From Gordonia westfalica (lineage in GTDB: Bacteria; Actinomycetota; Actinomycetes; Mycobacteriales; Mycobacteriaceae): a stretch of DNA of 64,000 nucleotides. A program made the translations under genes and the position numbers. The notes beneath the pieces are model-generated. The model searched no databases. It worked only from the letters and a program-made list of their open reading frames with translations, and was not told where the DNA came from. How positions within the stretch are numbered: position 1 is the first letter of the stretch; each line of letters starts with the position of its first letter. Shown one piece after another: positions 28,236 to 36,862 of this stretch. Where the stretch lies: positions 186,001 through 250,000 of the forward strand of contig NZ_FNLM01000036.1 in NCBI RefSeq assembly GCF_900105725.1, read 5' to 3'.

Positions 28236-29059
28236 CAGCCGGACACCTTTACCGCACCGGAGGGGCCGCCGTAGACGGCTAGACCGACCAGGAGGTCGAT
28301 GAGCATGACGGCGATGAGAGAGGTGCGCACCGCCCGCCCGACCGCGACCCCCACGCCGGCGGGACCGCCACGAGCGTTGTACCCGTGATAACAGTGCACG
28401 CACATCACCACGACCGCCATGATCAGTACCTTGACCGCCGACCACAGCACATCTTTGGGGATCAGGAACACACTGAAGTAGTGCGCATACGTGCCACTGG
28501 CTTGCCCGTACAGAACCACGGTGACGAATTGTGTTGCGGCGTAACCCACGATGAGTGAAACGGCATAGAGCGGAATGACGGCGATCGTGCCGGCTATCAG
28601 CCGGGTGGTGACGAGGAAGGGCAACGACGGGATGGACATGGTCTCGAGAGCGTCGATCTCCTCGCTGACCCGCATCGCGCCGAGTTGTGCGGTGAAACCG
28701 GCACCGACGGTGGCGGTCAAAGCGATACCCGCGATCGCAGGGATCGCTTCACGCGTATTGAAGAAGGCAGAGATGAACCCGGCGAACGCGCCGAGGCCGA
28801 TCCGTCCAAGTGAGGACGCGCCCTGCTGGCCGACCTCGTAACCCACGGCGACCGACAGCATCGCCACGATCACCACGGTGCCGCCGATCACCGCCAATGC
28901 GCCGCTGCCCATGGACACTTCAGCGAGAAGCCGGAGCACCTCGAGGCGATAGCGATTGATGGTTCGAGGGATCGCGGCAACGCTCTGGCCGTAGAACGAG
29001 AGCTGCTTGCCCATGCCGTCGAGCACCCCGACGGGGACCTCGGCGGCACGTTGTGTCAC
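28235..29059 (-). CDS. yrbEB: YrbEB permease subunit
   Basis: MlaE/YrbE-type permease, 274 residues from GTG 29059. Several membrane helices and the family core (GLGAFAGFISAFFNTREAIPAIAGI; EEIDALETMSIPSLPFLVTTR) are present. The start is ambiguous. ATG 29103 has an excellent ribosome site (GAAGGAAC) but its frame closes at GGGTGA exactly where GTG 29059 begins; one extra G in that GGG would join the two into a 289-residue protein. It forms the membrane dimer with YrbEA, driven by MceG. Confidence 0.88.
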   Translation of the reverse strand: MTQRAAEVPVGVLDGMGKQLSFYGQSVAAIPRTINRYRLEVLRLLAEVSMGSGALAVIGGTVVIVAMLSVAVGYEVGQQGASSLGRIGLGAFAGFISAFFNTREAIPAIAGIALTATVGAGFTAQLGAMRVSEEIDALETMSIPSLPFLVTTRLIAGTIAVIPLYAVSLIVGYAATQFVTVVLYGQASGTYAHYFSVFLIPKDVLWSAVKVLIMAVVVMCVHCYHGYNARGGPAGVGVAVGRAVRTSLIAVMLIDLLVGLAVYGGPSGAVKVSG

Positions 29060-29126
29060 CCGACGATCCGGCCTCGGGTGGGACGGCTCTGTGTCGTAGT
29101 CATGTGAGTTCCTTCGGTCGGTTCGG

Positions 29127-29918
29127 TCAGTGCAGGGCGATCGTCGTGATGACCGAATTCGCAAGGAAGAGCAAAAGGAAGGAGAAAACGACCGTCTGGT
29201 TCACGGCATCTCCGACGCCTTTGGGGCCGCCTTTCACGTTGAGGCCCAGATGGCAGGCCACCAGTCCGGCAAGGAGGCCGAACACCCCGGCCTTGATCTC
29301 ACTGACGAAGAAATCGGGCAGACCGGTGATGACGGAGATGCTGGTGATGTACTGGCCGGGGGACGCGCCCTGCAGGTAGACGGTGGAGATGTACCCGCCG
29401 ACGATTCCGACCGCCGACACGAGTCCGTTCAGCAGAATCGCGACCAGCGTGGAAGCGACAACCCTTGGGACGCAGAGACGTTGGATCGGGTCGATGCCGA
29501 GGACTCGCATCGCGTCGATCTCCTCGCGGATAGTGCGGGAGCCCAGGTCCGCGCAGATCGCCGTCGATCCTGCCCCGGCGACCACGAGAACCGTGATCAC
29601 CGGCCCGATTTCACGGATGATTGCGACGCCGGCCCCGGCTCCGCTGAGGTCCACCGCACCTACCTCGGCGAGCAGGATGTTGATCTCATAGACGAACATC
29701 ATGCAGAACGGGATCGACATCGCCAGCGCCGGAAAGATCGATATCGAGGCGATGAACCAAGCCTGCGCGAGGAACTCCCGCGTCTGGAATCGCGACGTCA
29801 CCAAATAGCGCAGCGTCTCCAATGAGGTGGCATAGAAGCCGCCCACCGCCTTGGGCAAGACGGTACTTCCCGTTCGAAGCGCACGCATTCTTCGAGACCC
29901 AACATCGACGACGGTCAC
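29127..29918 (-). CDS. yrbEA: YrbEA permease subunit
   Basis: 263 residues from GTG 29918, first gene of the mce operon. About five membrane helices and the MlaE core motif (GSRTIREEIDAMRVLGIDPI near residue 127) are clear. The partner YrbEB follows. The upstream 407-bp region is shared with the divergent NDMA alcohol dehydrogenase and carries several motif copies, so importer and P450 module genes may be co-regulated. Confidence 0.92.
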   Translation of the reverse strand: MTVVDVGSRRMRALRTGSTVLPKAVGGFYATSLETLRYLVTSRFQTREFLAQAWFIASISIFPALAMSIPFCMMFVYEINILLAEVGAVDLSGAGAGVAIIREIGPVITVLVVAGAGSTAICADLGSRTIREEIDAMRVLGIDPIQRLCVPRVVASTLVAILLNGLVSAVGIVGGYISTVYLQGASPGQYITSISVITGLPDFFVSEIKAGVFGLLAGLVACHLGLNVKGGPKGVGDAVNQTVVFSFLLLFLANSVITTIALH

Positions 29919-30074
29919 ACCACACCTCTTCTATGAATGCTCCGGCACCCGGGGCCGGGCGGTACATCCCCGTTGGGCTGAGCGACGCGACTACGCGTCG
30001 GCGGGAGATGTGCGCCGGTTCACAAATGGTCCCGGCTGTGATGTCACGCTAGCCAGCACCGCACTGATGCGGGA

Positions 30075-30127
30075 ACCCCCGCGCTGGGGATATCGGCGCT
30101 CCCCCTGCCGAGGGAGCGGGGTGATGT
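30075..30127. promoter_or_regulatory. GC-rich motif cluster upstream of the mce operon and NDMA-ADH
   Basis: ACCCCCGCGCTGGGGAT at 30075-30091 and, from 30101, CCCCCTGCCGAGGGAGCGGG followed by GTGATGT. The second ends in the GGGTGAT element of the island motif. Confidence 0.45.
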
Positions 30128-30184
30128 CGGTGTACCGCCGCGACGCGTGGTGGTCGGCCCACTCACTCGGTGGGGGAGGAAGGA

Positions 30185-30219
30185 ACCCCCACTGGGGTGA
30201 TGTGCGTCACCCCTGGGGT
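30185..30219. promoter_or_regulatory. CCC(N)GGGTGAT motif with perfect palindrome
   Basis: ACCCCCACTGGGGTGATGTG at 30185-30204, overlapping the palindrome GGGGTGATGTGCGTCACCCC (7-bp arms, 30194-30213); a reverse-strand copy, ACCCCAGGGGTGAC, completes it. About 120 bp before the NDMA alcohol dehydrogenase and 270 bp before yrbEA. Confidence 0.65.
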
Positions 30220-30325
30220 TGCCATCCTGATCGTAGGCAGTGGGTGGGTTCGCGTTCTCCGCTGTCGCGTCCGCACAGCCGGCGGGTATCGGCGTGGACG
30301 AGTTCACAACACAAGGAGTTCCTCT

Positions 30326-31444
30326 ATGAAGACGCGCGGAGCGGTGCTACGTCAGGCGCCCGGAAAATTCGAGATCACCGACCTGGTCCTCGACGACCCA
30401 CGGCAGAACGAGATTCGGGTGAAGATGGTCGCGTCGGGCCTCTGCCACTCCGACGACCATATGGCCACCGGAGACCTGCCGGTTGCGGTCTACCCGGTGT
30501 GCGGTGGTCACGAGGGGGCGGGGATCGTCGAATCCGTGGGCCCCAACACCCCTGGGTTCGAACCGGGTGACAAGGTCATCTTCTCGTTTCTGCCGGCCTG
30601 CGGTAAGTGCCGGTGGTGTTCGTCGGGGCATCAGAATCTCTGCGACCTGGGCGCGAACGTACTCGTCGGCTCGAGGTGGGAAGACCCCACCAGCTTCCGT
30701 CTGCAGCTCGAGGACGGGACACCGGTCGGTCAGGCCCTGGGCATCTCGACCTTCTCCGAATACACCACGGTGGCCGTTGATTCAGCCGTCAAGGTGCCCG
30801 ACGACACGCCGCTGGAGAAGGCCTGCCTATTGGGCTGCGCCATCGGTACCGGCTGGGGCTCGGCGGTGCGGACCGGTGAGGTCAGTGCAGGCGACACCGT
30901 GCTGGTCTTCGGTGCGGGCGGCATCGGATCGGCCGCTGTACAGGGTGCCGCCCACGCCGGTGCCGCACGCGTCATCGTCGTCGAGCCGGTCGCATTCAAG
31001 CGGGACCAGTCGCTGACCTTCGGCGCGACCCACGCTGTCGCCACGGCCGAGGAAGGCATCGAGCTGGCCCAGTCGTTCACCAACGGACAGGGCGCCGACG
31101 TCGCCATAGTGACTGTCGGTGTGATCACCGGCGAGCATGTGGCACAGGCATTCTCGGGAATCCGGAAGCAGGGGAGCGTGGTGGTGACCGCGCTCGGTGA
31201 CGCGACAGCGGTCGGACTGCCGATCTCGATCCTCGAACTGACTCTGTACGAGAAGAAGATCAAGGGCTCGCTGTTCGGGTCGTCGAACCCCCGGGCAGAC
31301 ATCCCCAAGCTGCTCGATCTGTACAGCGCCGGCTATCTCAAGCTCGACGAGATGATCACCACCGAGTACTCGCTCGACGACATCAACCAGGGTTACGAGG
31401 ACATGCACGCGGGGACCAACATTCGCGGCGTGATCCGGTTCTGA
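30326..31444 (+). CDS. NDMA-dependent (mycofactocin-type) alcohol dehydrogenase
   Basis: 372-residue zinc MDR. Catalytic zinc ligands in CHSDDH near residue 38 and GHEGAG near 62; structural zinc site CGKCRWCSSGHQNLCD near 92-107; Rossmann motif GAGGIG near 197. The sequence (FSFLPACGKC; SLFGSSNPRADIP) is the Rxyl_3153/NDMA-dependent group whose bound NAD is re-oxidised through mycofactocin. Probably oxidises the P450-made alcohol to the aldehyde. ATG 30326 follows AAGGAG. The mycofactocin genes are not in this window. Confidence 0.9.
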   Translation: MKTRGAVLRQAPGKFEITDLVLDDPRQNEIRVKMVASGLCHSDDHMATGDLPVAVYPVCGGHEGAGIVESVGPNTPGFEPGDKVIFSFLPACGKCRWCSSGHQNLCDLGANVLVGSRWEDPTSFRLQLEDGTPVGQALGISTFSEYTTVAVDSAVKVPDDTPLEKACLLGCAIGTGWGSAVRTGEVSAGDTVLVFGAGGIGSAAVQGAAHAGAARVIVVEPVAFKRDQSLTFGATHAVATAEEGIELAQSFTNGQGADVAIVTVGVITGEHVAQAFSGIRKQGSVVVTALGDATAVGLPISILELTLYEKKIKGSLFGSSNPRADIPKLLDLYSAGYLKLDEMITTEYSLDDINQGYEDMHAGTNIRGVIRF

Positions 31445-31614
31445 TCAGAGATCCGACGATGGTCGTCAGCCGCGAGCCCGGCCGAGGACCGGCGAGCGGT
31501 CGCCCAAGCGTGATGAGAGAAGCCTGACGATGTCAGGTCTCCTGCGCGTGCTTCTGCACAAGGCGGGCGGGCTTCGTCCCGAACGCCGTCCGTTGACGAA
31601 TTGAGGAGGTTCAT

Positions 31615-31881
31615 GTGTCTGCATCGGAGTCGTTCAGTGCTGCCAAGCCCTCGGAGCTCGTCCGATTCGCCCTGGCCTGGGCGCCTTTCGAGGACCCCGT
31701 CGAGGAGATCTTTGTGACCTTCGGCATCAGCTCGTCCGTCTTCTACGAGCGGGTCCTCGAGGTACTGACCGCAGGTGGGGTGCAACTGGATGTCGGACGG
31801 AGCGCAGCCCTCGTCCAGCATTGTCGGGACCGCTTGCGGCGGAAAGTGTTCGATGACGGTCGGGCGCGGTCGGTCGCGTAG
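31615..31881 (+). CDS. Small DUF3263-like helix-turn-helix protein
   Basis: 88 residues from GTG 31615 after GAGGAGG. The pattern EEIFVTFGISSSVFYERVLEVL resembles the DUF3263 family of small actinobacterial DNA-binding-like proteins. It is 170 bp after the alcohol dehydrogenase and followed by a terminator. Function unknown; an accessory regulator is a guess. Confidence 0.65.
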   Translation: MSASESFSAAKPSELVRFALAWAPFEDPVEEIFVTFGISSSVFYERVLEVLTAGGVQLDVGRSAALVQHCRDRLRRKVFDDGRARSVA

Positions 31882-31895
31882 GGATTCCTGGACAG

Positions 31896-31933
31896 CAGTG
31901 GTGCCCCCGGCCGTCGCGGTCGGGGCACCACTG
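31896..31933. terminator. Hairpin terminator
   Basis: Stem CAGTGGTGCCCC / GGGGCACCACTG after the small protein gene. Confidence 0.8.
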
Positions 31934-32261
31934 GTTGTCCGAGCAGGCGACGTCACGCGAGGAAGACCGATGTCCGACCACTCCGACGAACTCGCCCGGC
32001 CGGATGGCGGCGGCCCGTACATCGGGTGTGGCGAAGGCTCGCGGCGACGATCTCGACGAGAACAGACACCCCTTGTGAAGCTCGTGGGGCACCTCCGGCA
32101 CGGAATCACCCCGATGAGGTCCGGGTTGTACCCCGTTCTGGTGATGACGAAGAGCATCGAGGTCCGCACACTTATGTATCAGGCGCGGTTTCTGCTGCGC
32201 ATCAACCCATTCTCGTGAGGTCGGTGGATTCCGATACCTCACCCCGAGACCAGGAGGCCCA
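31934..32261. promoter_or_regulatory. Upstream region of ferredoxin 1
   Basis: About 330 bp without a convincing gene. AATCACCCCGAT at 32104-32115 (reverse copy of the GGGGTGAT element) faces CCCCGTTCTGGTGATG at 32131-32146, an imperfect forward copy, about 115 bp before the ferredoxin. Confidence 0.4.
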
Positions 32262-32579
32262 ATGGCACATGTCGTCTACCACCTGCCTGACGGCACTGTC
32301 AGCGCGGTGAACGTTCCCACCGGACAAAGCGTGATGGACGGGTCGGTGCGCAACAACTTGCCCGGCATCGTCGCCGAGTGCGGCGGGTGCTGCTCGTGCG
32401 CCACTTGTCACGTGCTGCTGCCCGAATCCAGTGCGGGGTTGTTCCCGGAGCCCACCGACGAAGAGGCCGAACTCGTCGAGTTCCTCGACGGTGCGCAACC
32501 CAACTCGCGTCTGTCGTGCCAGTTGATCATCGAAGACCAGGATGAGGTGCACGTCGAGGTCGTGGACTCGAACCTGTGA
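32262..32579 (+). CDS. [2Fe-2S] ferredoxin 1 (terpredoxin/putidaredoxin type)
   Basis: 105 residues. Adrenodoxin-type cluster ligands are Cys 40, Cys 46, Cys 49 and Cys 86; two extra cysteines (43, 44) give the run CGGCCSCATC, which the paralogue at 57.2 kb has only in part. Carries electrons from reductase to the CYP108-type P450. ATG 32262 follows CCAGGAGG. It is 13 kb from P450 copy 1 but close in sequence to ferredoxin 2, which is adjacent to P450 copy 2. Confidence 0.93.
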   Translation: MAHVVYHLPDGTVSAVNVPTGQSVMDGSVRNNLPGIVAECGGCCSCATCHVLLPESSAGLFPEPTDEEAELVEFLDGAQPNSRLSCQLIIEDQDEVHVEVVDSNL

Positions 32580-32615
32580 CCGGCGCCGAGTGGGACCGCT
32601 CCCGCCTTGCTTTTT

Positions 32616-32626
32616 AGGTCAGACCT
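32616..32626. promoter_or_regulatory. Palindrome of the [AT]GGTNNNACC[AT] type
   Basis: AGGTCAGACCT in a T-rich setting, 80 bp before the thioesterase; perfect palindrome around a central A. Confidence 0.55.
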
Positions 32627-32706
32627 TTTTATCGTGGGCGAGCACGGGCACGCGGACAGGAGGCTGACGCAATGGCGAGTGGACGAGACCTCGGTCCGTA
32701 CTCGAC

Positions 32707-33505
32707 GTGACCGCGACACAGTCGTCTCCCGAGTTCGTTCTCGCCGGGGCCGAAGCCCTGCTGCGCGTCAGTGCGGTGAGGCTTTCAGCACAGCGAGCCG
32801 AGCTGTCCGTCCCTGCCGGGGGTGGTTCGCGGACCCGATCGCCGGGCGCTGCCGATCGGCACTCGGTGTTCCGCTCGACGATGTCACCGGCTATGTGGTC
32901 GCGTCCGGAGCACCGCCCGGTCGGTGGCCGGTGAGTCTCGGAATCCGGCTGGATTTCCTCACCGACCCGCCGGTCGATGGACCACCGATGTCGGTGACGG
33001 GTGAACTCATCGCACGTGACCACGCGAGCGGGACCACCCGCGGCAGTGTCGTCGGGGGCACGGTGAACTCATCGCGCTGGTGACCCAGCGTTCGCATCTC
33101 GTGAGCGTCACCGCAACTCCGGCCAATGTCGCCACCACGTTCGACGTGCCGACCGCCGACGTGCCGGTCTCCGAGGCCCTTGGACTGCGTGATCGCGCGG
33201 CGGGACACGTCGAGATGCCGCCGAATGAGCTGGCCGCCAACGCAATGGGCAACGTGCATGGTGGTGTGCTCCTGATCGGGTCGGAAGTCGCCGCGATGTC
33301 GGCGCTCGAGGCGTCAGGTGAATTCCGAACCACCAGCATCGACATCGCGTACGTCCGCCCGGGTGACGGCCGAAATACGGTCACCTTTGGCGCCGAGGTC
33401 CTGCACCGAGGCCGTTCGGTGGCAGTCATCGCAGTGACGGCGTTCAACTCTTCAGGCAAACCATGCTCGAACGCCACCGTCGTCGTACAACGGAGGAGAC
33501 CATGA
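32707..33505 (+). pseudogene. Double hot-dog acyl-CoA thioesterase, broken by two 1-base losses
   Basis: Reads in three frames in succession (32707-32820, about 32820-33057, 33059-33505). Adding one G to the G5 runs at 32818-32822 and 33054-33058 restores a continuous protein of about 266 residues that aligns without gaps in the tested region with the intact thioesterase at 62.6-63.4 kb. The shared blocks are GAEALLRV, WPVSLxIRxDFL, IALVTQRSHLV, MGNVHGGVL and TTSIDIAYVRPG. The second hot-dog domain carries the PaaI-type NVHGGV motif. Hydrolyses or proof-reads CoA esters. Either a real pseudogene or sequencing error. Confidence 0.8.
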
Positions 33506-34478
33506 AGTCCATTGTCATGTCGCGGTTCGGTGGGGCGGAAGAGCTGGTGGCTGCCAACGCACCCGACCCCGTTGCGCGCGATGGATGGGTTGTGGTGAAA
33601 GTTGCTGCCGCCGCGCTGAATTGGCACGACATCTTGGTTCGACGTGGACAGTACCGTTCACCGCTGCCGCACACGCCGGGCGCCGATGGTGCGGGTGTGC
33701 GTACCGATACCGGCGAAGAGGTCGTGATCCTACCGTCGCTGTTCTGGGGTGAGCGGACCGCCGCACCGGGGCCCGACTTCGAGATCCTCGGCGACTCCAC
33801 GCCGGGTACCTACGCCGAGTACGTCAGCGTTCCCGAGGAGTGTCTGGCGTCCAAACCCGCCGGTTACTCCTGGGAGCAGGCGGCCGCGCTCGGTCTGGTC
33901 GGGGTCACCGCCTTCCGTGCCCTGTTCACCCGCGCGGGACTCGCGGCGGGGGAGTCGTTACTCATCATCGGAGCCGGCGGCGGTGTGTCGACGATGGCGC
34001 AGGCACTGTCGAACGCCGCGGGCGCCACCACCTTCGTGACCGCATCGTCGCCGGCAAAGCTCGAACGCGCACAGGTAGGCGGCGCCGAGGGGGTGTCCTG
34101 CACACCGACGACGACTGGCCGCAGCGAGCCAGGAAGGCATCCCCGGGCGGTCAGGGGTTCGACGTGATTCTCGACCCGGTGGGTCTCTGGGACCGGTCGC
34201 TGGGCGCCCTGCGATCCGGGGGCCGACTGGTGGTCCTGGGCGCCAATGTCGCCGAGCAGGCAACCCTGCCGGTGCGACCCTACTTCTTCGGTCAGTACAG
34301 CCTGCTCGGGACGACGATGGGAAGTCCAGCGGACTTCAGTGGACTGCTCGACCTCGTGGCGGCCGGAAAGGTTGCGCCGCCCCCGATCTCGCGCACATTC
34401 CCCCTCGCCGACGCCGCCGAGGCGCATCGTCGGCTCGAGGCCGGCGGCGAGTTCGGCAAGGTCGTCCTGCTCCCATAG
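33502..34478 (+). pseudogene. NADPH:quinone oxidoreductase-like MDR, broken by a 1-base loss
   Basis: Zinc-free MDR. The first frame (33502-34088) gives the GroES-like domain (ALNWHDILVRRGQY) and Rossmann motif GAGGGVS. It then leaves frame and ends in nonsense at 34167. The second frame resumes with GGVLHTDDDWPQRA and runs to 34478 (FDVILDPVG; FPLADAAEAHRRLEAGGEFG). One G added to the G5 run at 34089-34093 joins them into about 325 residues, the usual length. Starts 4 bp inside the thioesterase end, so co-transcribed. Confidence 0.82.
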
Positions 34479-34639
34479 GGCAGACCGGCGGCCCACGGGG
34501 TTTTCGGTCTCACCCATGCGGTGTCGGCCTGACGAGGTGGGGTCTGCACTCATGCCCGCGTATCGCGGGCGTTGCTTTTGCGCGCAGTAGCAATCGCGGG
34601 CCTGCCATGTCCTCGTCGGGAGAGAAGCCTATCGAGTTT

Positions 34640-34650
34640 TGGTCAGACCC
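34640..34650. promoter_or_regulatory. Palindrome of the [AT]GGTNNNACC[AT] type
   Basis: TGGTCAGACCC, one mismatch from the consensus, about 100 bp before the acyl-CoA dehydrogenase. Confidence 0.45.
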
Positions 34651-34746
34651 TTGATCCTTATGTAATGAACGACCTATAGTTGTGGGACACAGTAGATGGT
34701 GTCCTCCCGATGGGACGACACACGGATGAGGATGTAGAGCAGCCTG

Positions 34747-35901
34747 ATGGTCTCGTTCGAGTTTTCCCCTGAGCATTCCGCCTTCGCGGACACACTCAAC
34801 ACATTCGCCACGCGGGAACTGCTGCCGCAGTACCGTGATCGCAGCGCGTCCACCGAGTTCCCGTTCGAGGCGTTCAAACAGCTCGGCGATCTCGGCGTAC
34901 TCGGCATCGGCCTGCCCGACGAGTACGGCGGGACTGGCGAGGAGGACCCGGTTCTGCTCGGCCTCGCCACCGAGGTCCTCGCGGCCGGTGACGTCAACAT
35001 CGCGTCCGCACCGGTGCAGATAGGCTTGGTCGGTTCACAGTTCCTGCACTGTGATCGGGCCGTGCAGGAGCGATATCTGCCACCACTGATCCGCGGTGAG
35101 GAAACCGTGGCCATCGCGCTCACCGAACCCGGCTCGGGGTCGGATGCGAGTGCGCTGCGGACCACGGCCCGGAAGGTCGACGGTGGTTGGCGCCTGAGCG
35201 GTGAGAAGACGGCGATCAGTTGGGCGATGAACGCGACCGCCACCCTGGTCTATGCCCGCACCCCCGGCACCACCCGGTCGCAGGGCATAAGTTGCTTCGT
35301 GGTTCCCATGGACAGCGAGGGCGTCACCGTCCATCACATGCTCGGAATGGGCTGTCTCCCATTGGGTTGGGGCTCGGTCCATCTCGACGACGTCTTCATT
35401 CCCGAGGACCACCTCGTGGGCGAGGAGGGTCGCGGATTCCACACCGTGATGAACCACTTCGACTTCAGTCGTGCGGCACTGGGCCTGCTGTGCCTCGGCG
35501 CCGCCCAACAGAGTCTCAACGAAGCGGTGCAGTACGCCAAGGACCGGCACACCTTCGGCAAACCGCTCAGCGACTACCAGGGGGTGTCGTTCCTGATCGC
35601 CGAGCACACGACGATGCTCGAGGCGGCCCGTTGGATCTGCTACAAGGCACTGTGGCTGCGGGCTACGGGTCAGCCGCACACCGCGCTCGCGTCGATGGGC
35701 AAATGGTGGCCCCCGCAGGTGGCCAAGAACGCCATCGAAGCCGCCATGCGCATTCACGGAAATCTCGGCTATGCTGCGGAATTTCCTCTGCAGCAACGGT
35801 ATCGCGATGTCACGGCCTATCTGATCGCCGACGGTACGGCCGAGATCCAGAAACGCATCATCGCCGGCGATGTGTTCCGCCGAGGGACGGTGACGTTGTG
35901 A
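34747..35901 (+). CDS. Acyl-CoA dehydrogenase with Asp at the catalytic Glu position
   Basis: 384 residues, full ACAD fold. FAD/substrate signatures are ALTEPGSGSDA near residue 126 and the C-terminal RYRDVTAYLIADGTAEIQ near 360. In most ACADs the latter reads YEGT and its Glu is the catalytic base; here it is Asp (IADGT). The change occurs, as I recall, in some cyclohexanecarboxyl-CoA-type dehydrogenases, which would fit a ring carboxylic acid made from a p-menthane. Stop overlaps the GTG of the next SDR. Probably introduces a ring double bond into a cyclic acyl-CoA. Confidence 0.87.
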   Translation: MVSFEFSPEHSAFADTLNTFATRELLPQYRDRSASTEFPFEAFKQLGDLGVLGIGLPDEYGGTGEEDPVLLGLATEVLAAGDVNIASAPVQIGLVGSQFLHCDRAVQERYLPPLIRGEETVAIALTEPGSGSDASALRTTARKVDGGWRLSGEKTAISWAMNATATLVYARTPGTTRSQGISCFVVPMDSEGVTVHHMLGMGCLPLGWGSVHLDDVFIPEDHLVGEEGRGFHTVMNHFDFSRAALGLLCLGAAQQSLNEAVQYAKDRHTFGKPLSDYQGVSFLIAEHTTMLEAARWICYKALWLRATGQPHTALASMGKWWPPQVAKNAIEAAMRIHGNLGYAAEFPLQQRYRDVTAYLIADGTAEIQKRIIAGDVFRRGTVTL

Positions 35902-36686
35902 GCGGGCTGCCCATCGTCGTGAAGGAGACCGAGGACAGTGCCGCCCTGATCGTGGGCGGTACGGCCGGAATCGGTCTGCACAGCGCCATCGCGATGGCCG
36001 ATGCCGGTGTCCGCCGGATCGCCCTCGTCGGGCGCACGGTGTCGCGCGGCGAGGACGCACGTGACCAGCTGGCCGCCCGGGGTGTTGACGCCCACTACCT
36101 GCCCGGCGACGCGCGGTCGGCGGAGGCGGCTGACGATATCGTGGCGCGGGCGCGTGAGGCGCTGGGCGGCCTCGACATCATGATGTGTACGACCGCCGCA
36201 GACACGCGTCCGGAACTGTTCAAAGACATTCCCGCGGAGACAATCCCGTCGATCCTCAATGATCTGGCGCTCCCGGCGATGTTCATGGCGGCAGCCGCGC
36301 TGCCGGGTATGCGCGAACAGCGAGGCGGGGTGATCATCAATGTCGCCTCCGACGCGGCGAAGACGGCCACCCCCGGCGAATCGGTCATCGGTGCCGCCAA
36401 AGCAGCCCTGGTGATGTTCACCCGCGTGCTCGCGATCGAGGAGAAGCGGCATGGCATCCGGGCCAACGTCCTGACACCGTCGCTGGTCCGCGGCACCGCA
36501 TCCACGGAGCGGATCACCGAAGGCGGGTTCAGCGGAAAACTGTTCGCACGGGCTGCCGAGCAGGCCCATCTGGGTGTGGCCACCGCCGACGACATCGGCG
36601 CACTCGCGGGTTTCCTGGTCACCCCGGCGGCAGCGAAGCTCACCGGGCAGGCGATCAGCGTGAACGGTGGCATCTCCGCGGCGTGA
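35898..36686 (+). CDS. SDR-fold protein lacking the catalytic tyrosine
   Basis: 262 residues from GTG 35898, which overlaps the acyl-CoA dehydrogenase stop (GTGA). Rossmann motif GGTAGIG near residue 20, NVASD strand, and C-terminal GQAISVNGGISA match SDRs. Where the family has YxxxK the sequence is IGAAK: Lys is kept but Tyr is replaced by Ile. It may therefore be a non-redox enzyme (for instance a lyase or isomerase), a partner subunit, or use another residue. Translational coupling to the dehydrogenase suggests it acts on the same cyclic acyl-CoA. Confidence 0.82.
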   Translation: MSGLPIVVKETEDSAALIVGGTAGIGLHSAIAMADAGVRRIALVGRTVSRGEDARDQLAARGVDAHYLPGDARSAEAADDIVARAREALGGLDIMMCTTAADTRPELFKDIPAETIPSILNDLALPAMFMAAAALPGMREQRGGVIINVASDAAKTATPGESVIGAAKAALVMFTRVLAIEEKRHGIRANVLTPSLVRGTASTERITEGGFSGKLFARAAEQAHLGVATADDIGALAGFLVTPAAAKLTGQAISVNGGISAA

Positions 36687-36862
36687 GCTCGCCGGTCACC
36701 CGTCCGAGGGAGACACCGGGGGATATCAGGGGGGTGTGGCACAGAAAACGCCATGGCCGGATGGCAGCGGGATTAGCCTGCCCGGCAAGGACACGACGTC
36801 GGACGCCGAACCGGCACGTTGGAGACCGGTTGAGATCGATCACATCACGCGAGGAGCCCAGA

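Noticed and set aside
28236..28445. Upstream extension of MceA
   Set aside because: Lies inside yrbEB and lacks a membrane anchor; ATG 28235 gives a standard MceA.
31970..32218. 82-codon open frame upstream of ferredoxin 1
   Set aside because: Composition unlike neighbouring genes, no ribosome site, and overlaps motif copies that look regulatory.
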